Positions 1 through 5,528 of a stretch of 6,219 nt of DNA are shown here, in pieces (within the stretch, counting starts at the first letter, position 1; every line of letters begins with the position of its first letter). A model generated the notes under the pieces. It was not told the origin of the DNA and made no database searches. It worked only from the letters and a program-made list of their open reading frames with translations. Position numbers and translations under genes: made by a program. The DNA is from an uncultured Lachnobacterium sp. (GTDB taxonomy: Bacteria; Bacillota; Clostridia; Lachnospirales; Lachnospiraceae): NCBI GenBank assembly GCA_900552085.1, contig URYB01000161.1:1-6219 (forward strand), written 5' to 3'.

Positions 1-284
1 AACAGATTGCCCCGTATATCAGACTGATAAAACAGAACGTCCTTTGCCGGATAGTAAACAACCGCCGGATCAAAAAAGCGGTAATCCTCGTATAATTCTT
101 TTGCTTTCTGCTCATGAAAAGTGACAATGATCTTATTTTTACGACCATTGCCAACTCCATAAATCATATGTGGTTTTTGCGCGTCGATGCAGCCTGTAAT
201 GGAAATCAGTCCCTCCTGCTGCATGTTGCGCGTCATTTCTTCAAATCCGCTTAATTCTTCTAACGGTTCTACAAATGCTTTCAA
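1..284 (-). CDS. mfd: Mfd transcription-repair coupling factor, N-terminal fragment
   Basis: Partial gene cut by the left edge; 94 codons are visible. Mfd is a cytosolic ATP-dependent DNA translocase that removes RNA polymerase stalled at lesions and recruits UvrA for nucleotide excision repair. Only part of the N-terminal UvrB-like module is present. Its opening (KAFVEPLEEL) and later segments such as GLISITGC, KIIVTFHEQKAKELYEDYRFF and YYPAKDVLFYQSDI match the pattern I know for Firmicute Mfd N-termini; the helicase motifs lie outside the window. I place the start at a TTG (282-284), because AGGAG at the end of pth sits about 9 nt upstream and translation from there gives the expected family start. 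The first in-frame ATG would remove 18 residues. The gene begins 6 nt after the pth stop, so the two are almost certainly co-transcribed and possibly translationally coupled. Recognition is by family memory, not a search. Confidence 0.92.
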   Translation of the reverse strand, partial: MKAFVEPLEELSGFEEMTRNMQQEGLISITGCIDAQKPHMIYGVGNGRKNKIIVTFHEQKAKELYEDYRFFDPAVVYYPAKDVLFYQSDIRGNL

Positions 285-290
285 TTCGTT

Positions 291-866
291 CTACTCCTGC
301 TTTTTTGCATTAAAATCATTCATGGCTTTGTCCACCTGTCCCTGCATCATCAGCACAGCTGCCGCCTCCGCATCCTTTATGGCATCCTCCACAAGCGCAC
401 GGTCCTCCCTGGAAAAATGTCCAAGCACATGATCTGCCAGATCCCATCCGGCCGGTTTCTCGCCCACACCGACTTTGATCCGCATAAAGTTCTGGGTTCC
501 TGTGCGGGCAATGATACTCTTGATACCATTATGCCCACCTGCGCTGCCTTTCTTGCGCACACGGATGTTTCCCGGAGCAAGCGAAATGTCATCAAATATG
601 ACGATCATTTCCTCTTCCGGATCGATCTTGTAGAAATTGACAATCTCCGCAACACTGTCTCCGCTCAGGTTCATATAGGTCTGGGGTTTTGCCAGCAACA
701 CCTTCACGCCATCGATCACACCGGTTCCACAAAGTGCTTTATGCTTTTTCTCATTCATGGAAATGTTGTATTTATCTGCCAATGCATCAATGGTGTCAAA
801 TCCAATATTGTGCCTTGTCTTATCGTATTTTTTCTCTGGATTTCCCAGACCAACAATTAAAAACAT
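291..866 (-). CDS. pth: Peptidyl-tRNA hydrolase
   Basis: Complete 191-residue protein, the usual length for bacterial Pth. It cleaves the ester bond of peptidyl-tRNAs dropped from ribosomes, recycling tRNA in the cytosol. The family signatures are in order: GLGNP at 6-10, TRHN at 17-20, KPQTYMNLSG at 60-69, FDD at 91-93 and GGHNG at 110-114. The catalytic and substrate-contact residues known from the E. coli enzyme appear at N9, H19, N66, D92 and N113, so it should be active. The ATG start has AGAGAGGA about 7 nt upstream. It is preceded by spoVG with only 55 bp between them, and that gap contains an intrinsic terminator, so expression probably relies on read-through or on a promoter I could not recognise within spoVG. 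mfd follows 6 nt after the stop, a common Firmicute pairing. Confidence 0.97.
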   Translation of the reverse strand: MFLIVGLGNPEKKYDKTRHNIGFDTIDALADKYNISMNEKKHKALCGTGVIDGVKVLLAKPQTYMNLSGDSVAEIVNFYKIDPEEEMIVIFDDISLAPGNIRVRKKGSAGGHNGIKSIIARTGTQNFMRIKVGVGEKPAGWDLADHVLGHFSREDRALVEDAIKDAEAAAVLMMQGQVDKAMNDFNAKKQE

Positions 867-886
867 AGTATATCCTCTCTTCGCTC

Positions 887-917
887 AAAAAGGGCTATGG
901 ATTACTCCACAGCCCCT
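887..917 (-). terminator. Intrinsic terminator after spoVG (possibly bidirectional)
   Basis: On the minus strand, GGGCTGTGGA (915-906) pairs with TCCATAGCCC (901-892). The stem has ten pairs including one G-U, a 4-base loop GTAA, and about two weaker outer pairs. TTTTT (891-887) follows directly. The stem starts only a few bases after the spoVG stop codon. On the plus strand the same hairpin is followed by TATTTTTATT, so it could also stop antisense transcription. It ends just before the pth ribosome binding site, placing pth and mfd downstream of a terminator. The hairpin and T-tract are seen directly; its efficiency is unknown. Confidence 0.85.
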
Positions 918-921
918 ATTT

Positions 922-1194
922 TTATTCTTCTTCCTTCTCCTGCAAGACTTCTTCGTATTTTTTCAAGATCAGATTCTGGATCTGTTCTCTCGTTCCGGAA
1001 TTGATTGGATGCGCGATATCACGATATTCTCCATCGCTGGCCTTTCGGCTCGGCATCGCGATAAACAATCCCTTTTCTCCATCAATCACTTTGATATCAT
1101 GTACCACGAACTCATCATCAATGGTAATGGATACCACCGCTTTCATCTTGCCTTCTTTATCCACCTTACGGATTCTTACATCTGTAATCTGCAT
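922..1194 (-). CDS. spoVG: SpoVG septation/regulatory protein
   Basis: Complete 90-residue protein close in length to SpoVG elsewhere. SpoVG is a small cytosolic nucleic-acid-binding regulator, first described in Bacillus for its effect on asymmetric septation and later linked to global gene control in other Firmicutes. The conserved core is clear: ITDVRIRKV at 3-11, FVVHDIKVIDG at 29-39, GLFIAMPSRK at 42-51, and DGEYRDIAHPINS at 54-66, followed by a helical, Glu-rich tail ending EKEEE. The start ATG has GGAAGGGGG ending about 5 nt upstream, a strong site. It lies 53 bp downstream of glgD with no terminator visible between them, so it may be the third gene of the glgC transcript. An intrinsic terminator follows immediately. 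The presence of spoVG does not by itself show that the organism sporulates. Confidence 0.97.
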   Translation of the reverse strand: MQITDVRIRKVDKEGKMKAVVSITIDDEFVVHDIKVIDGEKGLFIAMPSRKASDGEYRDIAHPINSGTREQIQNLILKKYEEVLQEKEEE

Positions 1195-1247
1195 ATGTGC
1201 CCCCTTCCAAATCCGTAGATCCCATCTCCTAAAGAAACGTGTGATCC

Positions 1248-2366
1248 TTACAACATGTATCTTTCGTTATTCTCTGATACGATCAGGACGCCTTTTTCAC
1301 CACAGTAGTAGGTATTGGCTTTCAGAGTACCCCTACTCTCTACAATACAATTCTCTACATGTGTGTTGTCCCCGATATAAGCATCATTTAAAATAATGGA
1401 ATTCTTAATAACACAATTCTTTCCAATAAATACCTTCTTAAACAGAACCGAATTCTCCACACGGCTGTTGATAATGCAGCCACTGGAAATCAGACTGTTG
1501 CGGATTTCGGAACCTGTGTTATATTTTGCCGGTGGAAGATCATCCACCTTGGAATATACCTTTGGCTCCTGACGGAAGAAGTATTCTCTTACATCCGGCT
1601 TCAGGAAATCCATGTTTGTGCGGAAATAATCATCCACACTGGCTATATTGCTCCAGTAATTGTTCATCTTGTATCCATAGATGCGCTTGATATTTTTGTA
1701 ACGGATCAGTACATCTGCTACAAAGTCAAATCGATTCTCTTCTGCGGATTTCTCCAGAATCTCAATCAACTGTCTTCTGCGGATCACATAAACGCCTGTT
1801 GAAATGGTATTGGACTGCGCAATGATCGGCTTTTCCTCAAATTCAACAATGCGGGCATCCTCGTTCATACGCAAAACACCAAAACGGCTGACATCTGCAT
1901 CTGCCGGCATATCTTTGCATGCAACTGTGATATCCGCTTTCTTGGCAATGTGATAGTCAAGAAGTTCATTATAATCCATTTTGTAAACGCAGTCACCACT
2001 GGAAATAATTACATATGGCTCATGGCGTCTCTTCAGGAAATCAATATTCTGGTACATTGCATCAGCAGTGCCACGATACCAGTCACTGTTCTCTGCTGTC
2101 ACCGTTGGTGTGAACAGATATAATCCTCCCTGTTTGCGTCCAAAATCCCACCATTTAGAAGAACTTAAATGTTCATTTAAGGATCTCGCATTATACTGTG
2201 TCAGAACCGCAACGGTCTGTACATGGGAGTTACTCATGTTGCTGAGTGCAAAATCGATGCAACGGAAACTTCCGCCCACCGGCATCGCCGGGATTGCACG
2301 CTTTTTGGATAATTCGCCCATCCGGTTGTTACTGCCACCGGCTAAAATAATACCTACTGCTTTCAT
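1248..2366 (-). CDS. glgD: GlgD subunit of glucose-1-phosphate adenylyltransferase
   Basis: Complete 372-residue protein. In Firmicutes GlgD partners GlgC in ADP-glucose pyrophosphorylase, which makes ADP-glucose from ATP and glucose-1-phosphate for glycogen synthesis. The N-terminal nucleotidyltransferase domain (about 1-245) keeps LAGG at 8-11, GGSFRCIDFALSN at 31-43, SSGD with D125, and FEEKP with K179. The C-terminal part (about 275-372) is a left-handed beta-helix with hexapeptide-like repeats. Aligned without gaps to the neighbouring GlgC over the first loop, GGQGSRL becomes GGSNNRM, the lysine of AKPAV becomes I25, and the lysine of GGKYR becomes S33. The arginine (R15) is kept. These losses fit a weakly active or regulatory subunit. 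Its ATG overlaps the glgC stop in ATGA (2366-2363), and AGGTG lies 7 nt upstream inside glgC, so translation is likely coupled. Confidence 0.95.
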   Translation of the reverse strand: MKAVGIILAGGSNNRMGELSKKRAIPAMPVGGSFRCIDFALSNMSNSHVQTVAVLTQYNARSLNEHLSSSKWWDFGRKQGGLYLFTPTVTAENSDWYRGTADAMYQNIDFLKRRHEPYVIISSGDCVYKMDYNELLDYHIAKKADITVACKDMPADADVSRFGVLRMNEDARIVEFEEKPIIAQSNTISTGVYVIRRRQLIEILEKSAEENRFDFVADVLIRYKNIKRIYGYKMNNYWSNIASVDDYFRTNMDFLKPDVREYFFRQEPKVYSKVDDLPPAKYNTGSEIRNSLISSGCIINSRVENSVLFKKVFIGKNCVIKNSIILNDAYIGDNTHVENCIVESRGTLKANTYYCGEKGVLIVSENNERYML

Positions 2367-3637
2367 TTTCTGTCACCTGCCTTAATGATTACTTCGCCGC
2401 TTGCCAATATGCCATCCGGATAATCTTCACGCTCAGTTACTCCTGAAATTGCAGTATTCTTTCCTATGGAAACATTCTCAGGTATTACCGAATCATCGCC
2501 TATCGTTACAAGTCCAAATGAATATACACTTTCGTTAAGTTTGTTCGGCGCTTCTTCTCCAATGCCAAGTGTTACACCATCTTCAATTCTGCAGTTCTCT
2601 GCAATAATGGATTTGTCCACTGTAACGTTTCTGCCAATGCTGGTGTCTTTCATGATGATGGAATCACGCACGACGGTTCCTTCACCGATGTAAACATTCG
2701 GTCCGATGACAGAATTGATGACTTCACCATGAATCTCTGATGCCTCACCAATGATACAACGCTCTACGTGAGCGCCCGGTGCTATGTACTGTGGTTCAAT
2801 GGTATCACACTTTGTATAAATCTTCCAGTATTCTTCATAAAGGTTGAATTCCGGAATCAGATCGATCAGTTCCATATTTGCTTCCCAGTAGGAACCCAAG
2901 GTACCGACATCCTTCCAGTATCCGTTAAACTCATACGCAAATAATCTTTTCTGCTTTTCGAAGCAGTATGGAATAATATGTTTACCAAAGTCACAGCTCT
3001 GCTGATCTTTCAGTTCGATCAGTGCATCTCTTAATACTTTCCATGAGAAGATATAAATTCCCATAGATGCCAGATTACTTCTCGGCTCCTTGGGTTTCTC
3101 CTCGAAATCCATGATCTTCTTATTCTCATCTGCAATCACAATACCGAACCGACTTGCTTCTTCCAAAGGAACCGGCATGGTGGCGATTGTAACATCCGCA
3201 TTGTTTGCCTTGTGGAAATCAAGCATAACTTCATAATCCATCTTGTAAATATGATCACCTGATAAAATCAGGACATATTCCGGATTATAACTTTCCATAT
3301 AACGCAGGTTCTGGTAAATCGCGTTCGCTGTTCCGGTATACCACTCACTGTTATTGCTTCGCTCATATGGTGGAAGAACTGTAACACCGCCGTTGTTACG
3401 ATCCAGATCCCACGGAATACCAATTCCAATGTGCGTATTCAACCGCAGAGGCTGATACTGTGTCAACACACCCACCGTATCAATTCCTGAGTTGATACAA
3501 TTGCTGAGTGGGAAATCAATAATTCTGTACTTGCCGCCAAAAGCCACCGCCGGCTTAGCGACGTCCGATGTCAGAACTCCAAGTCTGCTGCCCTGACCGC
3601 CTGCTAAAAGCATAGCTATCATTTCTTTCTTAATCAC
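2363..3637 (-). CDS. glgC: Glucose-1-phosphate adenylyltransferase, catalytic subunit GlgC
   Basis: Complete 424-residue protein, the catalytic ADP-glucose pyrophosphorylase subunit that commits glucose-1-phosphate to glycogen. The nucleotide-binding loop LAGGQGSRLG is at 11-20, KPAVAFGGKYRIIDFPLSN at 28-46, and the WYTGTANAIYQN segment at 99-110. D128 in SGDH corresponds to the catalytic aspartate D142 of the E. coli enzyme. K181 in FEEKP corresponds to the glucose-1-phosphate-binding K195. A C-terminal left-handed beta-helix (about 285-400) carries hexapeptide repeats. The start is GTG (3635-3637) with GAGGAG 7 nt upstream; starting there gives the MIKKEMIAMLLAGG opening typical of clostridial GlgC, while the next ATG would drop five residues and lacks that spacing. 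It heads the leftward cluster, overlapping glgD by 4 bp. glgA and glgB are not in the window. Confidence 0.97.
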   Translation of the reverse strand: MIKKEMIAMLLAGGQGSRLGVLTSDVAKPAVAFGGKYRIIDFPLSNCINSGIDTVGVLTQYQPLRLNTHIGIGIPWDLDRNNGGVTVLPPYERSNNSEWYTGTANAIYQNLRYMESYNPEYVLILSGDHIYKMDYEVMLDFHKANNADVTIATMPVPLEEASRFGIVIADENKKIMDFEEKPKEPRSNLASMGIYIFSWKVLRDALIELKDQQSCDFGKHIIPYCFEKQKRLFAYEFNGYWKDVGTLGSYWEANMELIDLIPEFNLYEEYWKIYTKCDTIEPQYIAPGAHVERCIIGEASEIHGEVINSVIGPNVYIGEGTVVRDSIIMKDTSIGRNVTVDKSIIAENCRIEDGVTLGIGEEAPNKLNESVYSFGLVTIGDDSVIPENVSIGKNTAISGVTEREDYPDGILASGEVIIKAGDRK

Positions 3638-3693
3638 GTCATCACTCCTCGTCTGTTCTAGTTTTATGTAATGTTAATTTTTACTTGATTTTA

Positions 3694-3722
3694 ATCATAG
3701 CATATCATAGGTATATTTACAA
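3694..3722 (-). promoter_or_regulatory. Predicted glgC promoter
   Basis: On the minus strand, TTGTAA (3722-3717) and TATGAT (3699-3694) are separated by exactly 17 bp. The spacer ends in TGC, giving an extended -10 (TGnTATGAT). Transcription would begin near 3687, leaving a leader of about 50 nt before the GTG start. The match to a housekeeping sigma-A promoter is good; no start site was measured. Confidence 0.7.
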
Positions 3723-3724
3723 CA

Positions 3725-3733
3725 TTATTCACA
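3725..3733 (+). promoter_or_regulatory. DnaA-box-like 9-mer in the glgC/murC intergenic region
   Basis: TTATTCACA is an exact match to the DnaA-box consensus TTATNCACA. It sits 2 bp upstream of the predicted glgC -35 element and about 77 bp upstream of the murC -10. A single box may be chance; its value comes from the further boxes downstream of murC. Binding is inference. Confidence 0.4.
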
Positions 3734-3806
3734 ATTTTTTGAAATATTTTTTCTGTATTTTGGCACATTGCACAATACTTTTTCAGGTGCGCGAATTACC
3801 CCAGAG

Positions 3807-3815
3807 TGGTATAAT
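3807..3815 (+). promoter_or_regulatory. Predicted murC extended -10 promoter
   Basis: TGGTATAAT is a consensus extended -10 (TGnTATAAT). The hexamer at the -35 distance (3787-3792, GTGCGC) does not resemble TTGACA, so recognition would depend on the extended -10. The start would be near 3822, giving a leader of about 27 nt. The leader carries the ribosome binding sequence AGGTAGGT. Confidence 0.65.
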
Positions 3816-3848
3816 AGTTAAAAAATTATAAATAGGTAGGTAATCTTC

Positions 3849-5228
3849 ATGTATAAATTAAACTTTAACGAACCAATTCATGTACATTTTATCGGCATTG
3901 GTGGAATCAGCATGAGTGGACTTGCTGAGATTCTTCTTGAGAAAGGCTTTACGATCTCTGGTTCTGATTCCAAAGAATCAGATTTAACTGATATTCTTGC
4001 ATCAAAGGGCGCTACTATATTCTATGGACAGAAAGCTGAAAATATCATTCCTGGTATTCAGCTTGTTGTTTATACCGCAGCTATCCACGAGGACAATCCG
4101 GAATTTGCCGAAGCCAAAGCCCAGCAGCTTCCTATGCTTTCCCGTGCCCAGCTTCTCGGCCAGATTATGGATAACTATGAGAAATCCATTGCTGTCGCAG
4201 GTACACACGGCAAGACAACAACAACTTCCATGATCAGCGAAATTCTTATGGCTGCCAAAGCAGACCCGACCATTTCCGTCGGAGGCATTCTTCCATCGAT
4301 TGGCGGAAATCTGCGCGTAGGAGCTTCTTCCATCTTCGTATCAGAGGCATGCGAATATACCAACAGCTTTTTAAATTTCCGTCCTAAATACAGCATTATC
4401 TTAAATGTAGAAGCAGAACATCTGGACTTCTTCAAAGATCTTGATGATATCCGTCACTCTTTCCGTGAATTTGCAGGTAATACACTTGCAGATGGCGCAA
4501 CGATCATCAATGGTGAAATTACAAACCTCGAGGAACTGACCCATGATTTTCCACAGGAGATCATTACCTACGGATTTGAAGATATCTTTGATTTCTACGC
4601 TACCGATGTAACTTATAACGAGAAAGCATGTCCTGCCTTTACCGTTATGCATCATGACAAAAAAGTCGCAGATATACAGTTATCTGTTCCAGGACGCCAC
4701 AACGCCAGCAATGCACTCGCTGCAGTTGCACTTGCCGTAACCATGGGACTTGATACCGATGCAATTGTTCGTGGACTGGATGCCTTCGGTGGTGCCAATC
4801 GTCGCTTCCAGTATAAAGGAACCGTTGACGGTGTAACTGTCATCGACGATTATGCGCATCATCCGACCGAGATCCGTGCAACACTGTCCGCTGCGCAGAA
4901 TTATCCGCATCAGCGTCTCGTTCTGGTATTCCAGCCACATACTTACTCCAGAACCAAGGCTTTTCTTGATGATTTCGCGGATGTCCTGTCCATGGCAGAT
5001 GTTGTAGTGCTTGCAGATATTTTTGCAGCCCGCGAGCAGAATACCTACGGGGTAAGTTCCAAAGATATTCTCTCCCGCCTCAAGGCAAAAGGTACAGAAG
5101 CTTACTATTTCCCATCTTTTGAGGAAATTGAGAAATTTTTATTAAAAAATTGTGTAAACGGTGACCTGTTGATAACTATGGGTGCCGGAAACGTTGTAGA
5201 AATAGGCGAAGCCCTTTTAGGAAAATAA
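3849..5228 (+). CDS. murC: UDP-N-acetylmuramate--L-alanine ligase
   Basis: Complete 459-residue protein of normal MurC length. This cytosolic ligase uses ATP to add L-alanine to UDP-MurNAc, the first amino-acid step of peptidoglycan stem-peptide synthesis. The three Mur ligase domains can be followed. A Rossmann-type UDP-binding domain has HFIGIGGISMSGLA at 13-26 and SGSDSKES at 37-44. The ATPase domain has the P-loop GTHGKTTTT at 118-126 (K122), EACEYTNSF at 166-174 and NVEAEHLDFF from 186. The C-terminal domain is joined through PGRHNASNALAA from 281 and contains DDYAHHPTEI from 333. All expected catalytic motifs are present. The ATG start has AGGTAGG 8 nt upstream and an extended -10 promoter further up. 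It stands alone in its transcript: glgC diverges from it, and an intrinsic terminator follows the stop codon. Confidence 0.98.
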   Translation: MYKLNFNEPIHVHFIGIGGISMSGLAEILLEKGFTISGSDSKESDLTDILASKGATIFYGQKAENIIPGIQLVVYTAAIHEDNPEFAEAKAQQLPMLSRAQLLGQIMDNYEKSIAVAGTHGKTTTTSMISEILMAAKADPTISVGGILPSIGGNLRVGASSIFVSEACEYTNSFLNFRPKYSIILNVEAEHLDFFKDLDDIRHSFREFAGNTLADGATIINGEITNLEELTHDFPQEIITYGFEDIFDFYATDVTYNEKACPAFTVMHHDKKVADIQLSVPGRHNASNALAAVALAVTMGLDTDAIVRGLDAFGGANRRFQYKGTVDGVTVIDDYAHHPTEIRATLSAAQNYPHQRLVLVFQPHTYSRTKAFLDDFADVLSMADVVVLADIFAAREQNTYGVSSKDILSRLKAKGTEAYYFPSFEEIEKFLLKNCVNGDLLITMGAGNVVEIGEALLGK

Positions 5229-5229
5229 G

Positions 5230-5247
5230 TTATCCACTTTATCCACA
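5230..5247 (+). promoter_or_regulatory. Tandem DnaA-box-like doublet 1
   Basis: Two 9-mers lie head to tail without a gap: TTATCCACT (5230-5238, one mismatch at the last base) and TTATCCACA (5239-5247, exact consensus). The first starts one base after the murC stop codon, and the second overlaps the left arm of the murC terminator. The same 18-bp arrangement recurs 153 bp downstream. The sequences are seen directly; DnaA binding is inferred from the consensus. Confidence 0.65.
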
Positions 5248-5288
5248 TAGAAACGTTGATAGTTATTCATCGTGCTATGTGGATTTTT
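5241..5288 (+). terminator. Intrinsic terminator of murC
   Basis: ATCCACATAG (5241-5250) pairs perfectly with CTATGTGGAT (5275-5284), and the T-run 5284-5288 follows, then ATTTT. The 24-base interval is itself partly paired: ACGTTGA (5253-5259) opposes TCATCGT (5267-5273) with one T-T mismatch, leaving a 7-base loop. The left arm shares 7 bases with the exact DnaA-box-like sequence at 5239-5247. Confidence 0.85.
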
Positions 5289-5382
5289 ATTTTCATCATC
5301 AACAATATCATCCTATGCTTTAACCTTGATTTTATGCCAGATGCAGAAATATTTTAAATGGACGATTGATTTTTCAACGGAG

Positions 5383-5400
5383 TTATCCACGTTATCCACA
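5383..5400 (+). promoter_or_regulatory. Tandem DnaA-box-like doublet 2
   Basis: TTATCCACG (5383-5391) and TTATCCACA (5392-5400) repeat the layout of the doublet at 5230-5247: same orientation, no gap, last base of the first 9-mer variable. This pair is about 80 bp upstream of the -10 of the DnaD-like gene, a plausible distance for a regulator bound upstream. The stretch between the doublets (5289-5382) is AT-rich and holds no credible gene. Confidence 0.65.
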
Positions 5401-5457
5401 ATTTGTCCAATGTTCGTAAAAGCCTTTATTCCTCGGTACTCTGGGACTTTTTTCATC

Positions 5458-5469
5458 TTCCATTTGGAA
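5458..5469. repeat. Inverted repeat over the -35 of the DnaD-like gene
   Basis: TTCCATTTGGAA has 5-bp perfect arms (TTCCA/TGGAA) around TT and covers the predicted -35. It is short enough to be chance, but its position is that of a possible operator. Confidence 0.35.
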
Positions 5470-5486
5470 AATTCTTGTGCTATAAT
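5458..5486 (+). promoter_or_regulatory. Predicted promoter of the DnaD-like gene
   Basis: TATAAT at 5481-5486 is preceded by TGC (5478-5480), a consensus extended -10. At 17 bp upstream the -35 position reads TTCCAT (5458-5463), a weak match that lies inside the short inverted repeat TTCCATTTGGAA. Transcription would begin near 5493, about 36 nt before the ATG. Confidence 0.7.
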
Positions 5487-5493
5487 CACAAAT

Positions 5494-5507
5494 GCACGAA
5501 ATCGTGC
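5494..5507. repeat. Inverted repeat at the transcription start of the DnaD-like gene
   Basis: GCACGAAATCGTGC has perfect 6-bp arms (GCACGA/TCGTGC) around AA. It falls at the predicted +1 and ends 9 nt before the GGAGG ribosome binding site (5517-5521). It could be a repressor operator or a stem-loop at the very 5' end of the mRNA. It has no T-tract, so it is not a terminator. Confidence 0.5.
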
Positions 5508-5528
5508 CTAACTATCGGAGGTCCAATT

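Noticed and set aside
1157..1165. TTATCCACC, one mismatch from a DnaA box
   Set aside because: It lies within spoVG coding sequence for conserved-type residues (KVDK), and single-mismatch matches of this kind also occur elsewhere in coding DNA.
417..1218. Long plus-strand open frames opposite pth and spoVG
   Set aside because: They are antisense to two clearly conserved genes, have no recognisable product, and cross the terminator between them.
3620..3637. Alternative ATG start for glgC five codons inside the called start
   Set aside because: The GTG has GAGGAG at ideal spacing and yields the usual family N-terminus; the ATG does not have a better site.
5363..5379. Small hairpin with TTGA/TCAA arms before doublet 2
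   Set aside because: The stem is short and bulged, with no following T-tract, so it is not distinguishable from chance in AT-rich DNA.
5272..5511. Open reading frame of 79 codons between murC and the DnaD-like gene
   Set aside because: It lacks a good ribosome binding site, starts inside the murC terminator hairpin, runs through doublet 2 and the downstream promoter, and its translation resembles no family I know.
5229..5528. Calling the region an origin of replication
   Set aside because: Boxes and AT-rich DNA are present, but there is no dnaA or dnaN, no clear DnaA-trio unwinding element, and only four boxes. Control of the adjacent gene is a simpler reading.
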